Part shown: piece by piece, positions 44,972 through 54,953 of the stretch
Layout of the letters: the number at the start of each line of letters is the position of its first letter
Position numbering within the stretch: the stretch's first letter is position 1
NCBI RefSeq assembly: GCF_002865645.1
Contig: NW_020194615.1
Span: 620,001 to 684,000, forward strand
Reading direction: 5' to 3'
DNA: 64,000 bases
DNA from: Hyaloscypha bicolor E
Lineage: Eukaryota > Ascomycota > Leotiomycetes > Helotiales > Hyaloscyphaceae
Made by a program: the position numbers and the translations under genes
The notes under the pieces: generated by a model
Databases searched by the model: none
What the model was told of the DNA's origin: nothing
Seen by the model: only the letters and a program-made list of their open reading frames with translations

Positions 44972-45132
44972 GTGAGCGTACGCTATTACGGAATCGGCAT
45001 GTAGTCCCAAGCATCCTGCCTACGGTTCCCTGCTCCCTCCCCTATAATCATTATCAAGATAATGCGAAGGAAACTGGTCATGGATATGATAAGAAGCTAG
45101 CTTTTGGGAGGTATCTTGAGTAAAGAAAGTGG

Positions 45133-45541
45133 TTAAGTATATAAAATTAATACCCGCGTTTCACGTGCGAGATAAATGCCTTCAAAATTCCGAGCAAATA
45201 TATACAAATCTAGACGATCGGAATATGTAGTCCCAAGGACATTTACATATCCCCATAGTATGATCAAACGCCCTGGCCTCATTCCCTCTACCGGAGTTAC
45301 AGGCGTCCATGCCCACGGGCCTTCTATATTCCTAGTAGACATATCCGCTTGAAATTCAGGATCCAAATCCATCTGTATTTAACTGTCAGGTAAAAAGTCC
45401 TTTGATTTGAATATAACTACTACTTGCCTTCGATAGTAGCTCTTCGATATGACTCTTCCAGTTTCCAGGATTTTGATTAACAAAAGCATCAAAATCATCC
45501 TTTTGCTGATTTGTCAAACGCTTTGATACCATCGCAGACAT
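45133..45541 (-). CDS. Small hypothetical protein with probable GC-AG intron
   Basis: Exon 1 is 45541-45428 (38 codons, MSAMVSKRLTNQQKDD). The sequence then reads AAG|GCAAGT, the consensus for GC donors. The intron has a CTGAC branch and ends TACAG at 45373. Exon 2 (45372-45133) continues in phase 0 to a TAA, giving 117 residues. The GT alternatives nearby break the frame. The product is small and soluble (helical N-terminus, then strands such as RLIILWGYVNVLG) without a known family. It lies 160 bp from the palindromic MITE. Confidence 0.5.
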
Positions 45542-47007
45542 GGCGTGATAGTTCCAATATTCCGACGTGGCGGCGGGTAATACGAGCTACTCAATCAGCT
45601 AAGAGAATTCCGGTGGTCGATGGATGATATGGTGCCAGACCTCGATAGAAAGTGCTATTCTTGTGCGTTCCGTTACGCAATGGCAGAAGTTGGGGATCGA
45701 GGGGTGATATGTATGGCCATTAGGCAAATGTTCAGAAACTCGTTGCTGCCTAATGTTTCAAGCTTCGGCTCGATTTGCTGGCGTGAAGCGGCATCCACAT
45801 ATCGATACGAGTATTTTTCTCGCTAAGTTGCTTAGTTGACTGGCTTCCACGTCGCCGGAAAATCTCAGATCGCTCCTCATTGCTGTGGGCGGTTACGCAA
45901 GAAGGTAGAGGACTACCTCACAGGCATTAACAGCGATGATCCAGAACAAGGAGAGGCAAAAATCATCCACTTGGCTATCGCATACAAGGTGAACGACGCA
46001 ATGCCCCGGTTCGACGCGGTGAGTAATTGGAGTGCGAACTCTCGATCAGCGCCGACAGAATATTGAAACCCCAGCGAAAAGGTATGCTTGCTAGACGAGA
46101 AGAAAGGCGATAAGAAACCGACTGGAAACAGGAGATATCCTACCGTCTAATAACCAGAATGAACTTCGGCCTCGAGAGGATGCGGGCCGAGGATACGGAC
46201 CTCCCTGCACTATCGCGACGACATGTTTTCCGACATAATATGGACATATATCAGTTCGGTGGAATCTGCCGGGGATTTTAATAACGTATTCCAGATTAAA
46301 AAACACAAACGGAAGGATTAATGACACTGCTGCGTGGGGATGGGAGGTGCTTTGTAGTCCGCAAGCCCCTTACCGCCTCGTTGGATCTAGCGAATGCGGA
46401 GATCATAGAGGCTAAATCTACTCACTGAGTACAAAGATAGCTGCGATTGATGAAAAGGCATATAACCGTGCTAATGGTAGAGTTGAGGTAACAAGGGGGG
46501 TTTGTGGGTAGGGTTGGTGTTGGGAACTGTTGGAGCTATCGTAGGATTATAAAGGGAATTCAAATCAACAAAACCAAAGATTTCGGTATCACAGCGATAT
46601 ACCGACCTACAGTATGTTGTCAAAGATAGTACTCAAGGCCTGTAACCAGAATTCAGCACTTTTCAAGAGAGGATAAATTCAGTCTGGCAAGGAAAGACTT
46701 CGTCGATGTTGGGTAATGTTAGGAAATTGAACACCAGCCTAACTATTCGACGTCACAAAATACTATGATCTTCCACAACTGTACAATTTATAAATGCTAT
46801 CAACTACTACTTGACAGTTTGTATTATTATAAGTCTATAAAAGTGTGAACGCACAAAGGCACAGGCAGCCGAGAATGATATATCCCAAACACGTCAGTCT
46901 TTCTTCTTGACTTTCCCCTGTCTAACTTTCCCTGCTTGGATATAAACTCGCCTCAGCCCAAATTCAATTGTTACTGACCCCCTACCAAACTCGCTTTCAA
47001 ATATGAA
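45542..47007. other. Gene-poor interval
   Basis: About 1.5 kb with short frames only. No recognisable product. Confidence 0.4.
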
Positions 47008-47534
47008 TTATGTACAGGCTTCCACCCAATTTGCCACCATGGAAACTGGTGTTTGTACAATCGTTGCGGCCGCTAACCCCGTGATGGTTGTGCGTGTAGA
47101 GGTTGTGATAGTGCTGGTGTTTGTGGTGGTAATAATGGCAGGAGAGGTACGGCAAGTCGTAAGTGCTACATTGGAAACATAGGTTGTGTATGCATAGACA
47201 CCGGTTTGATTGTAGGCGAGAGAAAGATGAGGGGCCACAGTCGTTTTCGTGCTAAGGATGTGGCACGCCAACGTGGATTGTGCATCTGTATCTACATCTC
47301 GATTGACAAGCTCTCTTGGGGATGCCAATGCGGCATGATTATTGCAGTATGTTTGTGTTTAATCAAGTACTTCTTCGCCGATGTGATTGTGCGAAAGTCA
47401 AGCCAAGTCAAGCCCAGTCAAGCTAAGTCAAGCCAAGTCAATGATAGCCCCCAAGAAATTCTTTTAAAGAAAGAAAAGGAAGCTTGCCCGAAGAAAACGA
47501 GCGTTGCAAGTCCAAACTTGAGGATGTGTACCAT
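47008..47534 (-). pseudogene. Disrupted small secreted Thr-rich protein gene
   Basis: The N-terminal frame from ATG 47534 encodes a strong signal peptide (MVHILKFGLATLVFFGQA), then ends at a stop inside a 10-bp tandem repeat (47395-47440). A second minus-strand frame (47328-47008) encodes a Thr/Ser-rich segment (TTTNTSTITTSTRTTITG) ending WVEACT. No acceptable GT donor connects the two frames, and a further stop lies between them. The repeat is a likely site of slippage that broke the frame. If joined, the product would be a secreted O-glycosylated protein of about 160 residues. The link between the two parts is inferred. Confidence 0.4.
47395..47440 (+). repeat. 10-bp tandem repeat, 4.6 copies
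   Basis: Repeats of AAGTCAAGCC with two single-base variants (cagtca, agct). Located between the two halves of the disrupted secreted-protein gene. Confidence 0.85.
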
Positions 47535-48691
47535 GTTGAGGATGTCGACGGCTGATGATAGCTCTCGAAGTTGGTGGTAGTTAGAAGTCAGTATTCCTCG
47601 CCGTGGGCTTGGACTGTGAGCCTTCTTTTCAAGATCAGTAAAAGAACACATGGACTTAATAGAGAGATACACATCGTTTCGGGATTTCTCGCGAGTTTAT
47701 CCTGAAAGTTCAATCTCTTGGGTACGATAAGAGGAGCTCTTAGCTATGGTTAATACCAGAAGGCTCCGTTCAAACATCATCCTTTGATTCAATTCTCATC
47801 TAAATAAGAAGTCCTCATCAACCCAAATCAGCAACGTTGCACCCCCGTTTCCTGATCAGGTAACAAGCAAACATACCATTCTAAGCCCCTTTAAACTGCA
47901 TGTTTGCCCCAGAAATACCTGTCAATGCGTACGGTTTCGCGGTCAGACTATTGCGATATCCAGTTGCAAAAGGGCTGGACAATCTTCGGAGCCGAAAATC
48001 GACGGTTCCTAAACTTGCTGTGAGTAACTTCGTAAATTGTGACCGGAGGTCCGAATAATTCCTGCACTTCAGAAGCACGGAATAGAGCTAGTCTCCGGAC
48101 ACAGCATGGAGGAGGGCAGACAACCGTTTTGTCAGTTGCATCAACTCACTCAACTAGAGCTTGGCCGTCATCGCGCCAAAATTTTCATATATTTCCAGGA
48201 ACAGACAAAGAAAACTAACAGAGAGGAGGTGATGTTCGCGTAGTGGAGTGAAACTTTGCCAGATTGTTTCACTGAGCTGAGCTGTAAAGTCAGAGGAAAT
48301 GGTCGTGCGGATCGGTTAAAAAGGGGTAGCTCAGCAGGAAAATCAAGGTACAATATACCTTCATATTTGCTGCACCAAGTGAGAGTTGGGCGTGAAATTA
48401 GGCGGCGTATTAGAGGTACGTACTTCTGGTGAAAGATTCATGTGTGGACCACGTTACATAAAACTTCTAGATTCTGTATGGATGATGTAATCAGCAGGTT
48501 TTCACCAAACTCCCCCTTTTCCCCACTTTCGCATACGCCCGAAATACCCCGCCTTCTCGACGGACTAAGGTTAATTTAGCTGCCGGCTTGCCGAGGAGTT
48601 TACTCAGATTTCAACCCTACTTCCTTTTCAACCTTTCTACAAACCTTCTAATCTAACCCCTTTGCATCTCATTTCATCCAGCATCCTTGCA
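47535..48691. other. Divergent intergenic region
   Basis: About 1.15 kb containing the promoters of the flanking genes. No other gene seen. Confidence 0.4.
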
Positions 48692-49876
48692 ATGACAACT
48701 GAAACAATCACTAACACTCATGCCTCACTTTATCAAGAATCTGAAGACTTTTCATTTCCTACACTCCCACCATTTCCGGCCGACATCCCAACCGCCCCTC
48801 TCCTTCGCCTATCCCTCTCCTCTCTCCGCTCCTCCTCAGAAGAATCAGGCCGCTTCTTTACTGCATCCAAAGAACTAGGTTTCTTCTATCTCGATCTCCG
48901 CAACGATCCTCTAGGGGAGGAACTACTCTCCCAGTCCTCCAGATTCTTCGACCTCGCACCAAAGTTCTATAAGCTGGGCAGAGAAGAACTGAGTAAATAT
49001 GACTACAAGAATGTGGGTAGTTATATGGGGTATAAAGGTTTCGGATCCGCGGTTGTAGATGAGAAGGGAAACTTGGATCGGAATGAATTTTACAATGTAT
49101 GTTCCCCTTCCGCGTCTCTCACTCACAATCTCTAGAAGAGCAGAACTGACAATGGTATCCAGATTCCAAAAGACGACTTTTTCGGCATCTCCGAAAAGCC
49201 ATTCACGCATCCTGATATTCTGTACCAAAATACTGACTTAATAAAATCATACATCAATAACTCCCACGCCCTCATCACTCTCCTCCTCAATCATCTCAAC
49301 ACCCATCTTCAGCTTCCCGAAGGAACACTCCAGTCTCTGCACCGCCTGAACGAACCATCAGGCGACCAAATCCGCATAATCAAATCACCACCCCAACCAC
49401 CGTCAGACCAACACACAGCACTAGGAAAACACACCGACTTCGGCTCCCTAACTCTCCTCTTTAACCAACTTGGTGGCCTTCAAATCTTGCCTCCACCGTC
49501 TCTTACTCCTGCGGGCAAAGAACCGGAATGGACTTATGTAAAGCCATTGAGAGGGCATTGCATCATCAATCTCGGAGACGCGATGACGAAGTTTACGGGC
49601 GGATTGCTGAGAAGCAATATCCATAGGGTGGTCAGCCCACCTGGGGAGCAGGCGGAGGAGACCAGGTATAGTGTTGTTTATTTCTCAAGGCCAGAGGATG
49701 AGGTTGTGTTGAAGAGGCTGGAGGGAGGTGTTATTCCGAATGGGCAGGATGATGGAGAGGCGATGAATAGCAAGGAGTGGATTAAGTTGCAGGCTTTGAG
49801 GTTGAGAAAAGTAGGAGTGGAGAAGAGTGAAGAGGAAAGAAGGAGGCTTTGGGAAGAGACTGGGAGAGGAAGTTGA
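48692..49876 (+). CDS. 2-oxoglutarate/Fe(II)-dependent oxygenase (IPNS-like)
   Basis: Two exons, 48692-49096 and 49163-49876; the 66-bp intron (GTATGT donor, ATCCAG acceptor) joins in phase 0 for 372 residues. The N-terminal half has the DIOX_N type segment (FFTASKELGFFYLDL). The C-terminal double-stranded beta-helix shows the facial triad H225-x-D227 (GKHTDFGSLTLLF) and H289 (SNIHRVVSP), with R303-x-S305 (TRYSVVYF) to bind 2-oxoglutarate. This isopenicillin-N-synthase-like superfamily catalyses hydroxylation, desaturation or ring formation; fungal members often act in secondary metabolism, but no cluster partners are nearby. No targeting signal, so probably cytosolic. The ATG at 48692 is the first in frame. 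Confidence 0.93.
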
Positions 49877-50609
49877 GTTGGGCGAGCTTGGATAAACCGT
49901 AAAGAATTATCTATAAGCCTACGGGCTCCTATTACTGAGAAATCTTCTCCCCACCTTTTCTTCTACCAACTACTATCTGCCGTGACTTAATCTTGGCTCT
50001 CCAGACTAATCCTGTCCGAAGGATGCAATGTAATACCAAAGGGGCAAGGCTGGAGGTTTGTAGCGGACACTACAGACAGGTGTTGAGTCTTCATCCGCCG
50101 AGAGAGTACTATCCTTTCGTCCGGTGAGACATGTCCAGCACCAGGTATCATAACTAAAATTATCAGGCAGGTACATACCGCTTGGTTGTGATGCCTGGCG
50201 CTGGACAAGTCTCAGCGGACGAAGGGATAGAAGGTTTTGGTCGATCCGGTCAACCGTACTCTCCCCACCCCTAATTAAATGTAGCAGTGGGTCAAAGTGG
50301 GGGGAGGGGGTTGGTATGGCACTGGACCGTGCCAGGCTGGCTTTGCGGGGAGAGTATCAGCCTTGCATGCAGCCTCGCAGCCGACCCCTGAGCTGATCGC
50401 CAACATCCGATCTTCCCCTCATCAGAACACGAACATGCCACTTCTCACGCAACGACCCAGTAAATCACCATGCTTACCCCACAGTACACGATGACGCGGC
50501 TCTCGTACGAGGCTCAGTCCCCTCAATCACCGAATATCATCCCCCGCTTCTGCAGCGTAGCGTATTTGAGTCCCTCGACTTATAACCTCCCACCCTCTTC
50601 CTTCCGGCA
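49877..50609. other. Intergenic with inverted repeat
   Basis: About 0.7 kb between two plus-strand genes. It contains the imperfect hairpin at 50112-50230. No gene seen. Confidence 0.45.
50112..50230. repeat. Imperfect inverted repeat
   Basis: The left arm (50112-50152, with tttcgtccgg and gtccagcaccagg) pairs with the right arm (50186-50230, with cctggcgctggac and cggacgaa). Arms of about 42 nt are separated by about 33 nt. It may be a small MITE or foldback remnant; no clear terminal duplication. Confidence 0.65.
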
Positions 50610-51894
50610 ATGCAGACCTTCAGAACAGTCCCCCTTCTCTCAAAGGGCCAAACCTTCCGTCAGCCAATTCGACAAGCATCATACAGCACAATGAAAGCGC
50701 TCATCTACCGCGCTGTCGGCGACGTGAAGCTCGAAGAGCGTCCGAAGCCAAAGATTGCTCAGCCTACCGATGCGATTGTCAAGCTGACCAAATCTACGAT
50801 CTGCGGAACAGATTTGCACATCAGAAAAGGAGATGTTGCGACATGTAAGGAGGGAACAATTCTAGGACACGAGGGAGTGGGAATTATCGATGAGATTGGC
50901 AATTCCGTACGCGGATTCAAGAAGGGAGAGCATGTGTTGATATCTGCAATCTGCTCTTGTGCAAGCTGCGAGTATTGCCGAAGGGGAATGTATTCGCATT
51001 GCACCACTGGAGGTAAATGTGTCTTCTGTTTGACTATTCAGAAGGACAAGACTGATTATGGACATTCAGGTTGGATCCTAGGAAACACAATCGACGGCAC
51101 ACAAGCAGAATACGTCCGCATCCCACACGCTGACTCCTCCCTTTACCCCATCCCAGCGGGTGCCGACGAAGCCGCACTCGTCATGCTTTCCGACATCTTC
51201 CCCACAGGTCTTGAATGTGGTGTCCTCAATGGCAAAGTCGAGCCCGGATCTACAGTTGTGATTGTTGGTGCAGGGCCTGTTGGACTGGCAGCTATGATTA
51301 CAGCCCAGCTATACTCCCCAAGTGTGATTATCATGATTGATATGGATCATAATCGACTGAAAGTTGCGCAGACACTGGGGGCAACCCATACCATCGATCC
51401 TAGCCAGCCGGATGCGGTGAGGAAGGTGAAGGCGTTGACGGATGGGAAGGGTTGTGATTGTGTGATTGAGGCGGTCGGAGTTCCTCAAAGCTTTGAACTC
51501 TGCCAGGAGTTGGTGGCTACGGGTGGTGTGATTGCGAATGTTGGTGTTCATGGAACGAAAGTGGACCTTCACTTGGAGAATCTCTGGGGTAAGAACATTG
51601 GTGAGTTACCGATTCCCGCCTTGAACCGGAAACTGATAGTATACAGCAATCACAACTCGACTAGTTGACACGGTCACAACACCAATGCTGTTGAAGCTCG
51701 CACTCTCGGGAAAGCTGGACCCTTCAAAGCTCATCACGCACAGTGAGTTGAGAATGGAATTCAACCCTCTTGGACGGTGGGCACGAGCTAACTTTAATCG
51801 TTTAGAGTTTGCTTTCAAGGATATGGAGAAAGCGTACAAGACATTCGGTGCGGCGGCTGAGCACGCGGCTTTGAAGGTTCTTATTGAATTCTGA
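50610..51894 (+). CDS. Zinc-dependent alcohol dehydrogenase (MDR family)
   Basis: Four exons: 50610-51012, 51070-51600, 51647-51742, 51806-51894, all in frame for 372 residues. Catalytic zinc ligands are visible as C65 (STICGTD) and H87-E88 (GHEGVG). Structural zinc uses C117, C120, C123 and C131 (CSCASCEYC..SHC). The Rossmann fold has VVIVGAGPVGLAA and a following acidic D in IMIDMD, indicating NAD rather than NADP. The first 27 residues are basic with Arg, Ser and Gln and no acids, suggesting a mitochondrial presequence; the family core begins at MKALIYR, so a shorter cytosolic form is possible. Removing the first intron restores the usual HCTTGGWILG motif. It reduces aldehydes or oxidises alcohols; the substrate is unknown. 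Confidence 0.93.
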
Positions 51895-53488
51895 GACTTC
51901 CCGGCACATATGATCGGGCAGAAACCGCGGTGGAAGTATTCTTGGGGCATTGAATTTGGGTGGTTCGACGATTGGAAAATTGAGCTTGATATTAACGACA
52001 GCTAGCTTCTCCATCCCTAATAAACCTCCTTTGTCAATACCTTTGCTCCAGTCCCTTTATGAGGTGCTTGTTCTTCGGGACCGGTTTCACATCCTCCAAT
52101 TAATCCACCGCTTCTGGCTGCCCCATTCAGCGACCCCTCAAGACTTTGTGGCATCAGCCTCCTATATGCTGTGTTGCTATTTTTGGCTACAGACCTGCCC
52201 AAGTGAAGTATCCCAATTCAAAACACACCTCTTTGGCAAGTTGCCAAAGGCAACGTTGCTATTCTCTATCTACTGGAGGTGGAAACGAGTAACAAGTATA
52301 TTTCATCTCACAAAGGAATTAAGAGGCGGTAAATTCAGCTTCTAATGGGAAACGAAAGAAGTGTAATAACGGCAGGCAAGAATTAGTAATGTAGATTAAT
52401 GCTTTAATAGTTAATAGGTACTATATTAAAGATATCTAATTATAATAATAATATTAATCTTATTGAAATGTCTTTTAAGCCCCTATAAATAGCTATTTGC
52501 AGATTACGAATAGTTATTAGTATAAATAATAAATAGAGTAAAGTAGTATAATAGCCCCTATTTATATTATATTTATATTTTAATTAGATATTTATAAATA
52601 ATATATATAGCTAGCTTTATTTAGTAAAGCTTCGAATATTCTTACTCTAGTATTACCTCTTTACCTAATTAGGTAATAATAGTATCTAGTAAGTAAACTA
52701 GACCTTTAATAATACTTTTGAAATTATTTCGATTTAAGAACTTAATAATAGGAATAAGGGAAAAAGAGAGATTTTTTTAAAAAAAGAATAATTAGTTTAT
52801 TATTATATAAAACTAGTATTTAAATATAGGCTTAGTAATATTTCGAACTAATTAGTTTCTATTAATTTATTCCAGGAATCTAAAATAAGTAATAATAAAA
52901 TATTTTAATTATTTCTAAATAAACTAATTTCTATAAATTCTCGTTATTTTATAAAGACTTCTCTTAATTATATTATTAAAAGACTAAAAGCTATTATATA
53001 ATCTTAAAATAACTTTTATTGAACTATAATATTATTATAATATTACTATGATTCTTTATTATAAAAAGTATTTTTTATTATATTTATTATATTTATTATA
53101 TTTATTATATTTATTATATTTATTATATTTATTATATTTATTATATTTATTATATTTTTATTATATTTATTATATTTATTATATTTATTATATTTATTAT
53201 ATTTATTATATTTATTATATTATATATTTAAAGAAAATAATATTATTAAAAAATCTATCTAATAGCGGCTCGATATATATATAAAAGAAAGAAGGGGCTT
53301 ATAAGCTTTATAGCTCATAAAAGCTAATGAAGCCTTCCCTCTCCCGCAATTGCATAGCGAAGGTTCTTCTAGCTTAGTAGAGGCGGCAAAATTTCTAACC
53401 TTCTAGTATTTACAAACAGCACTCTGGTACTCCTCAACATCTTTCGACAAATACCGCTATTATATTACTCCACATCTATATTCCCTTA
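51895..53488. other. Transition into AT-rich island
   Basis: From about 52380 to 53300 the sequence is extremely AT-rich with almost no CpG, consistent with a RIP-affected, gene-free repeat island. It includes the 9-bp microsatellite. The 131-codon plus-strand frame at 51950-52345 has no domain and is not taken as a gene. Confidence 0.6.
53074..53226 (+). repeat. 9-bp AT microsatellite
   Basis: About 16-17 tandem copies of ATTTATTAT with one interruption near 53154 (an extra tt). It gives a spurious translation of repeated LLY. Confidence 0.95.
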
Positions 53489-54150
53489 TCAGAGACTAGA
53501 AGGGTTTAAACGCCCTTCTAATGATCTTGTAGAAGTCGAGTAATGTCCCTGAGGACAGATTGACAGAGGGGTAGTATAGGCGTCCGCAACTACCGTGTGG
53601 GCTGACAAGTCTAGAGGTACCTTATGTATGTTGAAGAGTAGCGGGCCATTCTCTGATAGAACTTCGTTGAACGGAATTGACGTATAATAGCAGTTGTACG
53701 ACGGAACCCACGATTGCGTGCGGGAGATTCCTGCTCGGCTTTTCTCCACGTTTACAGGGAATGAAAAGACCAGTAGCTCAGCCCATTCCCCAAATATGAC
53801 GAGGATCAAGCAAGCCTCTCTTTGGAATAGCTCTACCACTATTGTCTTTATAGCTAACTTGGTTTTTAGTATTTCTTCCTGTAACTCCAACCGAAATTAT
53901 TATAGTGTCGATTGCTCTACAATCGCTTTCCGGCAGTATTTCTGGCCCGAGGATAAGTATGCTATTGGTAACCTGCTTCAGGTCGGCCTTCTCTGCCACC
54001 ACCTCCCTTGAAACTATTGATATTGTGATACCTGGAAGCTGTCTAGTAATGACAACGTGGTCCCGGTCGTCTATAGTTGCCTCAAATATCTTTAGCTGGG
54101 ATTCCAAGGCCAGGGATGAAAGGCCTCATGGCAGGTGTGCTCTAAACGTT
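53489..54150 (-). pseudogene. Possible frameshifted gene, unknown
   Basis: Two overlapping minus-strand frames both look protein-like. One (about 54150-53780) begins after a stop and reads QLKIFEATIDDRDHVVITRQ, then IVSREVVAEKADLKQV. The other (53890-53489) reads EEILKTKLAIKTIVVELFQ and EWAELLVFSFPVNVEKS. The coding signal seems to pass from the first to the second near 53880, suggesting a frameshift or an unrecognised intron. No ATG or known domain. It sits between an AT-rich island and the caspase-like gene. Confidence 0.35.
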
Positions 54151-54953
54151 AAGGTTAATTTTGATCGAATTATCTGAATCCAGCAATACCAAACAAGGGC
54201 CAAGAACGAAAGCACCATAGAGGCTCTCCCTTCCCGGCCTTACAGATCTTTCCTGACAATAATTAACGTAGTGTTACGTATTATAACGCTACCAAAGCTG
54301 ACTGAACTGCAGAGAAAAAGTTCTACCAGCTGTTCCCAGTGGATGGTAAACAGAAACTTAGCCAACTCTTGGGCTCTTATCTGTAAGAAAGGACCGCGTG
54401 GAGCCAGGGAACATTCTCTTCATATCGCAGCCGGGCGGTCAATATCAGTTCCAGCTAGGAGATTTTGGACTCTGCAACCGTATTGTTGATGCCGCGACGT
54501 TTGCCAGTACTCACCTTTATATGGCCCCCAAGATGTTTCAGGAAGGGAGAGTTTTGTGAGAGAATGGTATCAATTTGCAAACTAAAATAGATTCCGACAC
54601 ACGCGGCTGGACTGAAAGACTTATAATATTCCATAGAAAAAGAAGTCGAATATAACTGAGAAAGAATTGACAACACTAAAGACGACTAGAGACCAATAGC
54701 TAGCTTGGAAACTGAATATAATCAATAATCAAGATACTAGAAACGATTTGCGGTAAGATGGGTTCCTTCGAAGTCTCGAAGATGGCTCCCAGGCGGCCAA
54801 TATCGGCCCCACCATCTCATAAGTGGACTTGCGATATCTATCTGTCAAAGTCTTCTCGAGAGACATGGCTTGTGCTCGCAAGGAGGATACGTATCTATTA
54901 GGTTATTAGGAATTATCTTCCATATAGCAAGTCATTCTCGACGGAAGGTAGGC
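54151..54953. other. No supported gene
   Basis: About 0.8 kb downstream (3') of the caspase-like gene. Short frames only. Confidence 0.4.

Noticed and set aside
48692..51894. Oxygenase plus dehydrogenase as a secondary-metabolite cluster
   Set aside because: No backbone enzyme (PKS, NRPS, terpene cyclase), transporter or dedicated regulator lies beside them; two oxidoreductases alone are not enough.
51950..52345. 131-codon frame downstream of the dehydrogenase
   Set aside because: No recognisable features; it lies at the border of an AT-rich island and overlaps probable 3' UTR.
53048..53284. Reading frame of repeated LLY
   Set aside because: It is a translation of the 9-bp microsatellite in AT-rich non-coding DNA.
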